Below are positions 10,895 through 25,169 of a DNA stretch of 64,000 nt, piece after piece. Each line of letters starts with the position of its first letter. Position 1 is the first letter of the stretch. This stretch comes from Calliopsis andreniformis (Eukaryota; Arthropoda; Insecta; Hymenoptera; Andrenidae): NCBI RefSeq assembly GCF_051401765.1, contig NW_027480595.1:62001-126000 (forward strand), read 5' to 3'. The position numbers and the translations under genes were made by a program. The notes beneath the pieces were generated by a model. The model searched no databases and was not told the DNA's origin. It saw only the letters and a list, made by a program, of their open reading frames with translations.

Positions 10895-13800
10895 TGAACA
10901 TTGATGATTGAGGATTGAGGATTGAGGATTGAGGATTGAGGATTGAGGATGAGGGCTGAGGGTTGAGGATTAAGGTTTGAGGACTAAGGAGAGAGGATTG
11001 AGGATTGAGAATTGAGGACTGAGGATTGAGGATTGAGGATGAGGGCTGAGGGTTGAGGATTGAGGTTTGAGGACTGAGGTCTGAGGATTGAGGATTGAGA
11101 ATTGAGTATTGAGGATTGAGGATTGAGGGTTGAAGATTGAGGATTGGGTATTGAGGATTGAAGAATGAGGATTGAGGATTGAGGATTGAGGATTGAGGAT
11201 TGAAGATTGAGTATTGAGGATTGAAGATTCAGAATTGAGGATGAGGATTGAACATTGAATACTGAGTGTTGAGGGTTGAGTGATGAGAATTTATGTTTCT
11301 GGATAGAGATTTGAAGATTGCAGATTGAGTATTGAGTATTGAAAACTGTGAATTGAGGATATTCTATTGAGGATTGAGGATTGACAACTGATTGTTGAGG
11401 ACTGAGGGCTGAAGCTTGAGGGTTCAGGATTGAGGATTCAGGATTGAGGTTTGAGGAGAGAGGACTGAGGAATGAGGATTGAGGATTGAGAATTGAGGAT
11501 TGAGGACTGAGGATTGAAGATTGAGGATTGGCTGTTGAGGATTGAACATTGAGGATTGAGGATTGAGGATTGAGGATTGAGGATTGAGGATTGAAGGTTG
11601 AATATTGATGAATGAAGATTGAGGATTGAGGATTGAGGGTTGTGCACTGAGAACGAGGACTGAGGGTTGATTGTTGATGCCTGAGGTCTGAGGACTGAGG
11701 ATTGAGGATTGAGGATTGAGGATTGAGGATTGAGGATTGAAGATTGAGCATTGAGGATTGAAGATTGAGGATTGAGGATTGAGGATTGAGGATTGAGGAT
11801 TGAAGATTGAGTACTGAGGATTGAAGATTAAGATTGAGGATTCAGGATTGAGGACTGAGGATGGACGATTGAGGATTGAAGGTTCAGTATTGAGGATTGA
11901 AGATTGAGAATTGAGGATTGAGGATTGAACATTGAGGACTGAGTGTTGAGGGCTGAGTGATGTGAATTGATGTTTGTGGATAGAGATTTGAAGATTGCAG
12001 ATTGAGTATTGAGTATCTAAAACTGTGAATTGAGTATATTCTATTGAGGATTGAGGATTGACACCTGATTGTTGAGGACTGTGGGCTGAAGATTGAGGGT
12101 TCCGGATTGAGGATTCAGAATTGAAATTTGAGGACTGAGCATTGAGGATTGAAGATTGAGTATTCAGGATTGAAGATTGAGAATTGAGGATTGAGGATTG
12201 AGGATTGAGGATGAGGGCTGAGGGTTGAGGATTGAGGTTTGAGGACTGAGGACTGAGGATTGAGGATTGAGAATTGAGGATTGAGGATTGAGGGTTGAAG
12301 ATTGAGGATTGGGTATTGAGGATTGAAGAATGAGGATTGAAGATTGAGGATTGAGGATGGAGGATTGAAGATTGAGTATTGAGGATTCAAGATTGACGAT
12401 CGTGGATTGAGCATTGAGGATTGAGTATTGAGGATTGGGGAATGAGTGTTGAGGGTTGAATGATGAGAATTGATGTTTGTGTATAGAGATTTGAAGATTG
12501 CACATTGAGTATTGAGTATTGAAAACTGTGAATTGAGTATATACTATTGAGGATTGGGGATTGACAACTGATTGTTGCGGACTGAGGGCTGAAGATTGAG
12601 GATTAAGGATTGAGGATTCAGGATTGAGGTTTGAGGACTGAGGATTGAGGATCGATTATTGAGGATTGCGATCTGAAGATTGAGAGTTGGGGATTAAGGA
12701 TTGAAGATTGAGTATTGAGTATTGAAGGTTGAGGATTGTGGATTGAGGATTGAGGATTGAGGCTCGAATATTAAGGATTGGGGACTGAGTGTTGAGGGTT
12801 AAGTGATGAGAATTGATGTTTGTGGATAGAGATTTGAAGATTGCAGGTTGAGTATTGAGTATTGAAAACTGTGAAATCATGATATTCTATTGAGGATTGA
12901 GGATAGACCACTGACTGTTGAGGACTGATGGCTGAAGATTGAGGATTCAGGATTGAGGATTCAGGATTGAGGTTTGAGGACTGAGGATTGAGGATTGAGG
13001 ATTGTGGATTGAGGATTGAGGATTGAGGATTGAAGGCTGAGGATCGGGTATTGAGGATTGAACATTGAACATTGAGGATTGAGGATTGAGGATTAAGGAT
13101 TGAGGGTTGAAGGTTGAATATTGATGAATGAAGATTGAGGATTGAGGATTGAAGGTCGTGGATTGAGGACGAGGACTGAGGATTGAGTATTGATACTTGA
13201 GGCCTGAGGATTGAGGATTGAGGATTGCGAATTGAGGATTGAGTATTTAAGGTTGAGGATTGTGTATTGAGCATTGAATAATGAGCATTGAGGATTGAGG
13301 ACAGAGGATTGAGGATTGAAGATTGGGTATTGAGGATTGAAGATTGAGGATTGAGGATTGAGGATTGAAGATTGACGATCGAGGATTGAGCATTGAGGAT
13401 TGAGTATTGAGGATTCAGGATTGAAGATTGAGTATTGAGGATTGAAGGTTGAGGATTGTGGATTGAGGATTGAGGATTGAGGATTGAATATTGAGGATTG
13501 GGGACTGAGTGTTGAGTGTTGAATGATGAAAATTGATGTTTGTGGATAGAGATTTGAAGATTGCAGATTGTTTATTGAGTATTGAAGACTGTAAATTGGT
13601 GATATTCTATTGAGGATTGAGTATTGACAACTGATTGTTGAGGACTGAGGGCTGAAGCTTGAGGGTTGTGGATTGAGGACGAGGACTGAGGGTTGAATAT
13701 TTATGATTGAGGTATGAGGACTGAGGATTGAGGATTGAGAATTGAGGATTGAGGATTGAGGATTGAAGATTGAGGATTGGGTATTGAGGATTGAGGATTG

Positions 13801-14215
13801 AGGATTGAAGATTGAGGATAGGGTATTGAGGATTGAAGAATGATGATTGAGGATTGAGGATTGAGGATTGAGGATTGAATATTGAGTATTCAGGATTGAA
13901 GACCGACTATTGAGGATTGCGAATTGTGGATTGAGGGTTGGGGAATGAGGATTGAAGATTGAGTATTGAGGATTGAAGGTTGAGGATTGTGGATTGAGGA
14001 TTGAGGATTGAGGCTTGAATATTGAGGATTGGGGACTGAGTGTTGAGGGTTGAGTGACGAGAATTGATGTTTGTGGATAGAGATTTGAAGATTGCAGGTT
14101 GAGTATTGAGTATTGAAAACTGTGAAATCATGATATTCTATTGAGGATTGAGAATGGACCACTGATTGTTGAGGACTGAGGGCTGAAGATTGAGGATTCA
14201 GGATTGAGGATTCAG
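10895..14215 (+). repeat. Dispersed block 'K', copy 1
   Basis: A cores at 11359, 12036, 12539, 12882, 13602 and 14133 have the spacing series 677, 503, 343, 720, 531. The same series is found 10 kb to the right, interrupted once. Individual unusual units also match, including TATATAC/TATATTCG beside the third core, CACATTGAG in place of CAGATTGAG, and AATTGGT at the fifth. Both block ends are sharp: the flanks belong to different families of neighbours. Confidence 0.82.
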
Positions 14216-16124
14216 GATTGAGGTTTGAGGAGAGAGGACTGAGGATTGAGGATTGAGGATTGAGAATTGAGGATTGAGGATTGAGGATTGAAGATTGAGG
14301 ATTGGCTGTTGAGGATTGAACATTGAGGATTGAGGATTGAGGATTGAGGATTGAGGATTGAAGGTTGAATATTGATGAATGAAGATTGAGGATTGAGGAT
14401 TGAGGGTTGTGGACTGAGAACGAGGACTGAGGGTTGAGTGTTGATGCCTGAGGTCTGAGGATTGAGGATTGAGGATTGCGTGCTGAGGATTGAGGATTGA
14501 GGATTGAAGATTGAGGATTGGGTATTGAGGATTGAAGAATGAGGATTGAAGAATGAGGATTGGGGATTGAGTATTGAGCATTGAGGATTGAATATTGAGT
14601 ATTGAGATTTGAATATTGAGGATTGAGGATTGAGGATTGAGGATTGAGGATTGAGGATTGAAGATTGAGTATTGAGGATTGAAGATTGAGGATTGAGGAT
14701 TGAGGATTGAGGATTGAGGATTGAGGATTGAGGATTGAGAATTGAAGATTGAGGATTGGGTATTGAGGATTGAGGATTGAGGATTGAAGATTGAGGATAG
14801 GGTATTGAGGATTGAAGAATGATGATTGAGGATTGAGGATTGAGGATTGAGGATTGAATATTGAGTATTGTGGATTGAAGATCGACTATTGAGAATTGCG
14901 AATTGAGGATTGAGGGTTGGGGATTGAGGATTGAAGACTGAGGATTGAGGATTGAGGATGGAGGATTGGGGATTGAGGATTGCGAGTTGAAGGTTCAGTA
15001 TTGAGGATTGAAGATTCAGAATTGAGGATGAGGATTGAACATTGAGTACTGAGTGTTGAGGGTTGAGTGATGAGAATTTATGTTTCTGGATAGAGATTTG
15101 AAAATTGCAGATTGAGTATTGAATATTGAAAACTGTGAATTGAGGATATTCTATTGAGGATTGAGGATTGACAACTGAATGTTGGGGACTGAGGGCTGAA
15201 GATTGTGGATTCAGGATTGAGGATTCAGAATTGAGGTTTGAGGACTGAGGATTGAGGATTGAAGATTGAGTATTGAGGATTGAAGATTGAGGATTGAGGA
15301 TTGAGGATTGAGGATTGAGCATGAGGGCTGAGGGTTGAGGATTAAGGTTTGAGGACTAAGGACAGAGGATTGAGGATTGAGAATTGAGGATTGAGGATTG
15401 AGGATTGAGGATGAGGGCTGAGGGTTGAGGATTGAGGTTTGAGGACTGAGGTCTGAGGATTGAGGATTGAGAATTGAGCATTGAGGATTGAGGATTGAGG
15501 GTTGAAGATTGAGGATTGGGTATTGAGGATTGAAGAATGAGGATTGAGGATTGAGGATTGAGGATTGAGGATTGAAGATTGAGTATTGAGGATTGAAGAT
15601 TCAGAATTGAGGATGAGGATTGAACATTGAATACTGAGTGTTGAGGGTTGAGTGATGAGAATTTATGTTTCTGGATAGAGATGTGAAGATTTCAGATTGA
15701 GTATTGAGTATTGAAAACTGTGAATTGAGGATATTCTATTGAGGATTGAGGATTGACAACTGATTGTTGAGGACTGAGGGCTGAAGCTTGAGGATTCAGG
15801 ATTGAGGATTCAGGATTGAGGTTTGAGGAGAGAGGACTGAGGATTGAGGATTGAGGATTGAGAATTGAGGATTGAGGACTGAGGATTGAAGATTGAGGAT
15901 TGGCTGTTGAGGATTGAATATTGAGGATTGAGGATTGAGTATTGAGGATTGAGGATTGAGGATTGAAGGTTGAATATTGATGAATGAAGATTGAGGATTG
16001 AGGATTGAGGGTTGTGCACTGAGAACGAGGACTGAGGGTTGAGTGTTGATGCCTGAGGTCTGAGGACTGAGGATTGAGGATTGAGGATTGAGGATTGAGG
16101 ATTGAGGATTGAAGATTGAGCATT

Positions 16125-18330
16125 GAGGATTGAAGATTGAGGATTGAGGATTGAGGATTGAGGATTGAGGATTGAAGATTGAGTACTGAGGATTGAAGAT
16201 TAAGATTGAGGATTGACGATTGAGGACTGAGGATGGACGATTGAGGATTGAAGGTTCAGTATTGAGGATTGAAGATTGAGAATTGAGGATTGAGGATTGA
16301 ACATTGAGGACTGAGTGTTGAGGGTTGAGTGATGTGAATTGATGTTTGTGGATAGAGATTTGAAGATTGCAGATTGAGTATTGAGTATCTAAAACTGTGA
16401 ATTGAGTATATTCTATTGATAATTGAGGATTGACGCCTGATTGTTGAGGACTGAGGGCTGAAGATTGAGGGTTCCGGATTGAGGATTCACAATTGAAATT
16501 TGAGGACTGAGCATTGAGGATTGAAGATTGAGTATTCAGGATTGAACATTGAGAATTGAGGATTGAGGATTGAGGATTGAGGATGAGGGCTGAGGGTTGA
16601 GGATTGAGGTTTGAGGACTGAGGACTGAGGATTGAGGATTGAGAATTGAGGATTGAGGATTGAGGGTTGAAGATTGAGGATTGCGAATTGAGGATTGAGG
16701 ATTGAGGATTGAATATTGAGGATTGAGGATTGAGGATTGAGGATTGAAGATTGAGTATTGAGGATTGAAGATTGAGGATTGAGGTTTGAGGAGAGAGGAC
16801 TGAGGATTGAGGATTGAGGATTGAGAATTGAGGATTGAGGATTGAGGATTGAAGATTGAGGACTGGCTGTTGAGGATTGAACATTGAGGATTGAGGATTG
16901 AGGATTGAGGATTGAGGATTGAAGGTTGAATATTGATGAATGAAGATTGAGGATTGAGGATTGAGGGTTGTGGATTGAGAACGAGGACTGAGAGTTGAGT
17001 GTTGATGCCTGAGGTCTGAGGATTGAGGATTGAGGATTGCGAACTGAGGATTGATGATTGAGGATTGAAGATTGGGGATTGGTTATTGAGGATTGAAGAA
17101 TGAGGATTGAAGAATGAGGATTGGGGATTGAGTATTGAGGATTGAGGACTGAATATTGAGTATTGAGAATTGAATATTGAGGACTGAGGATTGAGGATTG
17201 AGGATTGAGGATTGAAGATTGAGTATTGAGGATTGAAGATTGAGGACTGAGGATTGAGGATTGAGGATTGAGTATTGAGGATTGAGGATTGAAGATTGAG
17301 GATTGAGGATTGAGGATTGAGGATTGAGGGTTGTGGATTGAGGACGAGGACTGAGGGTTGAATATTTATGTTTGAGGTCTGAGGATTGAGGATTGAGGAT
17401 TGAGAATTGAGGATTGAGGATTGAGGATTGAAGATTGAGGATTGGGTATTGAGGATTGAGGATTGAGGATTGAAGATTGAGGATAGGGTATTGAGGATTG
17501 AAGAATGATGATTGAGGATTGAGGATTGAGGATTGAGGATTGAATATTGAGTATTGAGGATTGAACATCGACTATTGAGGATTGCGAATTGTGGATCGAG
17601 CGTTGGGGATGGAGGATTGAAGATTGAGTTTTGAGTATTGAAGGTTGAGGATTGTGGATTGAGGATTGAGGATTTAGCCTCGAATATTGAGGATTGGGGA
17701 CTGAGTGTTGAGGGTTAAGTGATGAGAATTTATGTTTGTGGATAGAGATTTGAAGATTGCAGGTTGAGTATTGAGTATTGAAAACTGTGAAATCATGATA
17801 TTCTATTGAGGATTGAGGATGCACCACTGACTGTTGAGGACTGAGAGCTGAAGATTGAGGATTCAGGATTGAGGGTTCAGGATTGAGGTTTGAGGACTGA
17901 GGATTGAGGATTGAGGATTGTGGATTGAGGATTGAGGATTGAGGATTGAAGACTGAGAATCGGGTATTGGGGATTGAACATTGAGGTTTCAGGGCTGAGG
18001 ATTGAGGATTGAAGATTGAGTATTGAGGATTGAAGATTGAGGATTGAGGATTGAGGATTGAATATTGAGTATTGAGGATTGAAGGTTGACTATTGTGGAC
18101 TGCGAATTGAGGATTGATGATTGAGGATTGAGGATTGAAGATTGAGTATTGAGGATTGAAGGTTGAGCATTGTGGATTGAGGATTGAGGATTGAGGCTTG
18201 AATATTGAGGATTGGGGACTGAGTGTTGAGTGTTGAGTGATGAGAATTGATGTTTGTGGATAGAGATTTGAAGATTGCAGGTTGAGTATTGAGTATTGAA
18301 AGCTGTGAATTCATGATATTCTATTGAGGA
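16125..18330 (+). repeat. Dispersed block 'M', copy 2
   Basis: Partner of 8,180-10,380. Only single-base differences were noticed over most of the length, for example GTGGATCGAGCG here against GAGGATCGAGCG in copy 1. The part from about 16,706 rightwards has a third relative at 25.2-26.8 kb. Confidence 0.78.
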
Positions 18331-20949
18331 TTGAGTATTGACAACTGATTGTTGAGGACTGAGGGCTGAAGCTTGAGGGTTGTGGATTGAGGACGAGGAC
18401 TGAGGGTTGAATATTTATGATTGAGGTATGAGGACTGAGGATTGAGGATTGAGAATTGAGGATTGAGGATTGAGGATTGAAGATTGAGGATTGGGTATTG
18501 AGGATTGAGGATTGAGGATTGAAGATTGAGGATAGGGTATTGAGGATTGAAGAATGATGATTGAGGATTGAGGATTGAGGATTGAGGATTGAATATTGAG
18601 TATTGAGGATTGAAGACCGACTATTGAGGATTGCGAATTGTGGATTGAGGGTTGGGGATTGAGGATTGAAGATTGAGTATTGAGGATTGAAGGTTGAGGA
18701 TTGTGGATTGAGGATTGAGGATTGAGGCTTGAATATTGAGGATTGGGGACTGAGTGTTGAGGGTTGAGTGACGAGAATTGATGTTTGTGGATAGAGATTT
18801 GAAGATTGCAGGTTGAGTATTGAGTATTGAAAACTGTGAAATCATGATATTCTATTGAGGATTGAGAATGGACCACTGATTGTTGAGGACTGAGGGCTGA
18901 AGATTGAGGATTCAGGATTGAGGATTGAGGATTGAGGTTTGAGGTCTGAGGATTGTGGATTGAGGATTGAGAATTGAGGACGGAGGATTGAGGATTGAAG
19001 ACTGAGGATTGGGTATTGAGGTTTGAACATTGAGGATTGAGGATTGAGGTTTGAGGAGTGAAGATTGAGGATTGAGGGTTGAGGATTGAGGTTCGAGGAT
19101 TGAGGATTGAAGATTGAATATTGATGATTAAAGATTGGGGGTTGAGGATTGAGAGTTGTGGATTGAGGACGAGGACTGAGTGTTGAATATTGATGTCTGA
19201 GGTCTGAGGATTGAGGATTGAGAATTGAGAATTGAGGATTGAGGATTGAAGATTGAGGATTGGGTATTGAGGATTGACGAATGAGGATTGAGGATTGAGG
19301 ACAGCGGATTGAGGATTGAAGATTGAGTATTGAGGATTGAAGATTGACGATTGAGGATTGAGGATTGAGGATTGAGGATTGAGGATTGAGGATTGAGGAT
19401 TGAAGATTGAGTATTGAGGATTGAAGATTGAGGATTGAGGATTGAGGATTAAGGATTGAGGATTGAAGGTTGAGTAATGAGGATTGAAGATTAAGATTGA
19501 GTACTAAGGATTGAAGATTAAGATTCAGGATTGAGGATTGAGGACTGAGGATGGAGGATTGAGGATTGAAGGTTCAGTATTGAGGATTGAAGATTGAGAT
19601 TTGAGGATTGAGGATTGGGTATTGAGGATTGACGAATGAGGATTGAGGATTGAGGACAGCGGATTGAGGATTGAAGATTGAGTATTGAGGATTGAAGATT
19701 GAAGATTGAGTATTGAGGATTGAAGATTGAGGATTGAGGATTGAGGATTGAGGTTTGAGGATTGAAGACTGAGTATTGAGGACTGAAGATTGAGGATTGA
19801 GGATTGAGGATTGAGGATTGAGGATTGAGGATTGAAGACTGAGGATTGAAGATTAAGATTGAGGATTGAGGATTGAAGATTGAGTATTGAGGATTGAAGA
19901 TTGAGAATTGAGGATTGAGGATTGAGGATTGAGGATTGAGGCTTGAATATTGAGGATTGGGGACTGAGTGTTGAGGGTTGAGTGACGAGGATTGATGTTT
20001 GTGGATAGAGATTTGAAGATTGCAGGTTGAGTATTGAGTATTGAAAGCTGTGAAATCATGATATTCTATTGAGGATTGAGGATGGACCACTGATTGTTGA
20101 GGACTGAGGGCTGAAGATTGAGGATTCAGGATTGAGGATTCAGGATTGAGGTTTGAGGTCTGAGGATTGAGGATTGAGGATTGAGAATTGAGGACGGAGG
20201 ATTGAAGATTGAAGACTGAGGATTGGGTATTGAGGTTTGAACATTGAGGATTGAGGATTGAGGTTTGAGGAGTGAAGATTGAGGATTGAGGATTGAGGAT
20301 TGAGGATCGAGGATTGAATATTGATGATTAAAGATTGAGGTTTGAGGATTGAGAGTTGTGGATTGAGGACGAGGACTAAGTGTTGAATATTGATGTCTGA
20401 GGTCTGAGGATTGAGGATTGAGAATTGAGAATTGAGAATTGAGAATTGAGGATTGAGGATTGAAGATTGAGGATTGGGTATTGAGGATTGACGAATGAGG
20501 ATTGAGGATTGAGGACAGCGGATTGAGGATTGAAGATTGAGTATTGAGGATTGAAGATTGACGATTGAGGATTGAGGATTGAGGATTGAGGATTGAGGAT
20601 TGAGGATTGAGGATTGAAGATTGAGTATTGAGGATTGAAGATTGAGGATTGAGGATTGAGGATTGAGGATTGAGGATTGAGGATTGAGGATTGGAGATTG
20701 AGTACTGAGGATTGAAGATTAAGATTGAGTACTGAGGATTGAAGATTAAGATTGAGGATTGAGGATTGAGGACTGAGGATGGAGGATTGAGGATTGAAGG
20801 TTCAGTATTGAGGATTGAAGATTGAGAATTGAGGATTGAGGACTGAAGATTGAGGATTGGGTATTGAGGATTGACGAATGAGTATTGAGGATTCAGGACA
20901 GCGGATTGAGGATTGAAGATTGAGTATTGAGGATTGAAGATTGAAGATT

Positions 20950-23900
20950 GAACATTGAGGATTGAGGATTGAGGATTGAGGATTGAGGATTGAGGATTGA
21001 GGATTGAGGATGAGGGCTGAGGGTTGAGGATTAAGGTTTGAGGACTAAGGAGAGAGGATTGAGGATTGAGAATTGAGGACTGAGGATTGAGGATTGAGGA
21101 TGAGGGCTGAGGGTTGAGGATTGAGGTCTGAGGACTGAGGTCTGAGGATTGAGGATTGAGAATTGAGTATTGAGGATTGAGGATTGAGGGTTGAAGATTG
21201 AGGATTGGGTATTGAGGATTGAAGAATGAGGATTGAGGATTGAGGATTGAGGATTGAGGATTGAAGATTGAGTATTGAGGATTGAAGATTCAGAATTGAG
21301 GATGAGGATTGAACATTGAATACTGAGTGTTGAGGGTTGAGTGACGAGAATTTATGTTTCTGGATAGAGATTTGAAGATTGCAGATTGAGTATTGAGTAT
21401 TGAAAACTGTGAATTGAGGATATTCTGTTGAGGATTGAGGATTGACAACTGATTGTTGAGGACTGAGGGCTGAAGCTTGAGGGTTCAGGATTGAGGATTC
21501 AGGATTGAGGTTTGAGGAGAGAGGACTGAGGAATGAGGATTGAGGATTGAGAATTGAGGATTGAGGACTGAGGATTGAAGATTGAGGATTGGCTGTTGAG
21601 GATTGAACATTGAGGATTGAGGATTGAGGATTGAGGATTGAGGATTGAGGATTGAAGGTTGAATATTGATGAATGAAGATTGAGGATTGAGGATTGAGGG
21701 TTGTGCACTGAGAACGAGGACTGAGGGTTGATTGTTGATGCCTGAGGTCTGAGGACTGAGGATTGAGGATGGAGGATTGAGGATTGAGGATTGAGGATTG
21801 AAGATTGAGCATTGAGGATTGAAGATTGAGGATTGAGGATTGGGGATTGAGGATTGAGGATTGAAGATTGAGTACTGAGGATTGAAGATTAAGATTGAGG
21901 ATTCAGGATTGAGGACTGAGGATGGACGATTGAGGATTGAAGGTTCAGTATTGAGGATTGAAGATTGAGAATTGAGGATTGAGGATTGAACATTGAGGAC
22001 TGAGTGTTGAGGGTTGAGTGATGTGAATTGATGTTTGTGGATAGAGATTTGAAGATTGCAGATTGAGTATTGAGTATCTAAAACTGTGAATTGAGTATAT
22101 TCTATTGAGGATTGAGGAGTGACACTTGACTGTTGAGGACTGAGGGCTGAAGATTGAGGGTTCCGGATTGAGGATTCAGAATTGAAATTTGAGGACTGAG
22201 CATTGAGGATTGAAGATTGAGTATTCAGGATTGAAGATTGAGAATTGAGGATTGAGGATTGAGGATTGAGGATGAGGGCTGAGGGTTGAGGATTGAGGTT
22301 TGAGGACTGAGGACTGAGGATTGAGGATTGAGAATTGAGGATTGAGGATTGAGGGTTGAAGATTGAGGATTGGGTATTGAGGATTGAAGAATGAGGATTG
22401 AAGATTGAGGATTGAGGATGGAGGATTGAAGATTGAGTATTGAGGATTCAAGATTGACGATCGTGGATTGAGCATTGAGGATTGAGTATTGAGGATTGGG
22501 GAATGAGTGTTGAGGGTTGAATGATGAGAATTGATGTTTGTGGATAGAGATTTGAAGATTGCACATTGAGTATTGAGTATTGAAAACTGTGAATTGAGTA
22601 TATTCGATTGAGGATTGGGGATTGACAACTGATTGTTGCGGACTGAGGGCTGAAGATTGAGGGTTCCGGATTGAGGATTCAGAATTGAAATTTGAGGACT
22701 GAGCATTGAGGATTGAAGATTGAGTATTGAGGATTGAAGATTGAGAATTGAGGATTGAGGATTGAGGATTGAGGATGAGGGCTGAGGGTTGAGGATTGAG
22801 GTTTGACGACTAAGGACAGAGGATTGAGGATTGAGAATTGAGGATTGAGGATCGAGGATTGAATATTGAGTATTGAGGATTGAAGATTGACTATTGAGGA
22901 TTGCGAACTGAGGATTGAGGATTGAGGATTGAGGATTGAAGATTGAGTATTGAGGATTGAAGGTAGAGGATTGTGGATTGAGGATTGAGGATTGAGGCTT
23001 GAATATTGAGGATTGGGGACTGAGTGTTGAGGGTTGAGTGATGAGAATTGATGTTTGTGGATAGAGATTTGAAGATTGCAGGTTGAGTATTGAGTATTGA
23101 AAACTGTGAATTCATGATATTCTATTGAGGATTGAGGATTGACCACTGATTGTTGAGGACTGAGGGCTGAAGATTGAGGATTAAGGATTGAGGATTCAGG
23201 ATTGAGGTTTGAGGACTGAGGATTGAGGATCGATTATTGAGGATTGCGATCTGAAGATTGAGAGTTGGGGATTAAGGATTGAAGATTGAGTATTGAGTAT
23301 TGAAGGTTGAGGATTGTGGATTGAGGATTGAGGATTGAGGCTCGAATATTGAGGATTGGGGACTGAGTGTTGAGGGTTAAGTGATGAGAATTGATGTTTG
23401 TGGATAGAGATTTGAAGATTGCAGGTTGAGTATTGAGTATTGAAAACTGTGAAATCATGATATTCTATTGAGGATTGAGGATAGACCACTGACTGTTGAG
23501 GACTGAGGGCTGAAGATTGAGGATTCAGGATTGAGGATTCAGGATTGAGGTTTGAGGACTGAGGATTGAGGATTGAGGATTGTGGATTGAGGATTGAGGA
23601 TTGAGGATTGAAGGCTGAGGATCGGGTATTGAGGATTGAACATTGAACATTGAGGATTGAGGATTGAGGATTAAGGATTGAGGGTTGAAGGTTGAATATT
23701 GATGAATGAAGATTGAGGATTGAGGATTGAAGGTCGTGGATTGAGGACGAGGACTGAGGATTGAGTATTGATACTTGAGGCCTGAGGATTGAGGATTGAG
23801 GATTGCGAATTGAGGATTGAGTATTTAAGATTGAGGATTGTGTATTGAGCATTGAATAATGAGCATTGAGGATTGAGGACAGAGGATTGAGGATTGAAGA

Positions 23901-24790
23901 TTGGGTATTGAGGATTGAAGATTGAGGATTGAGGATTGAGGATTGAAGATTGACGATCGAGGATTGAGCATTGAGGATTGAGTATTGAGGATTCAGGATT
24001 GAAGATTGAGTATTGAGGATTGAATGTTGAGGATTGTGGATTGAGGATTGAGGATTGAGTATTGAATATTGAGGATTGGGGACTGAGTGTTGAGTGTTGT
24101 ATGATGAAAATTGATGTTTGTGGATAGAGATTTGAAGATTGCAGATTGTTTATTGAGTATTGAAGACTGTAAATTGGTGATATTCTATTGAGGATTGAGT
24201 ATTGACAACTGATTGTTGAGGACTGAGGGCTGAAGCTTGAGGGTTGTGGATTGAGGACGAGGACTGAGGGTTGAATATTTATGATTGAGGTATGAGGACT
24301 GAGGATTGAGGATTGAGAATTGAGGATTGAGGATTGAGGATTGAAGATTGAGGATTGGGTATTGAGGATTGAGGATTGAGTATCAATATTGAGGATAGGG
24401 TATTGAGGATTGAAGAATGATGATTGAGGATTGAGCATTGAGGATTGAGGATTGAATATTGAGTATTGAGGATTGAAGACCGACTATTGAGGATTGCGAA
24501 TTGTGGATTGAGGGTTGGGGATTGAGGATTGAAGATTGAGTATTGAGGATTGAAGGTTGAGGATTGTGGATTGAGGATTGAGGATTGAGGCTTGAATATT
24601 GGGGATTGGGGACTGAGTGTTGAGGGTTGAGTGACGAGAATTGATGTTTGTGGATAGAGATTTGAAGATTGCAGGTTGAGTATTGAGTATTGAAAACTGT
24701 GAAATCATGATATTCTATTGAGGATTGAGAATGGACCACTGATTGTTGAGGACTGAGGGCTGAAGATTGAGGATTCAGGATTGAGGATTG
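20950..24790 (+). repeat. Dispersed block 'K', copy 2, with a 517-bp extra segment
   Basis: A cores at 21420, 22097, 22600, 23117, 23460, 24180 and 24710 match copy 1 at an offset of 10,061 bp up to about 22,659 and of 10,578 bp from about 23,176. The extra 517 bp between contains one A2 cassette (core 23,117) and resembles the A2-containing neighbourhoods at 2.0-2.3 and 26.5-26.8 kb. It is either an insertion here or a deletion from copy 1. A one-base difference at 24.38 kb makes the last spacing 530 instead of 531. Confidence 0.82.
24381..24390. other. Local rearrangement TATCAATATT inside a repeat unit
   Basis: In the otherwise matching block copy at 13.78 kb this site reads GATTGAAGATTGAG (14 bases). 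Here it reads TATCAATATTGAG (13 bases). TCAATA is the reverse complement of the common TATTGA, and CAATATTG is an 8-base palindrome. It is the only TCAAT I noticed on the + strand, and it accounts for the one-base difference in cassette spacing between the two block copies. A sequencing or assembly error would look the same. Confidence 0.5.
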
Positions 24791-25169
24791 AGGATTGAGG
24801 TTTGAGGTCTGAGGATTGTGGATTGAGGATTGAGAATTGAGGACGGAGGATTGAGGATTGAAGACTGAGGATTGGGTATTGAGGTTTGAACATTGAGGAT
24901 TGAGGATTGAGGTTTGAGGAGTGAAGATTGAGGATTGAGGGTTGAGGATTGAGGATTGATGATGAGAGCTGAGGGTTGAGGATTGAGGTTTGAGGACTAA
25001 GGACAGAGGATTGAGGATTGAGGATTGAAGATTGAGGATTGGGTATTGAGGATCGAAGAATGAGGATTGAGGATTGAGGATTGAGGATTGAGGATAGAAT
25101 ATTGAGTATTGAGGACTGAAGATTGACTATTGAGGATTGCGAATTGAGGATTGAGGATTGAGAATTGAA

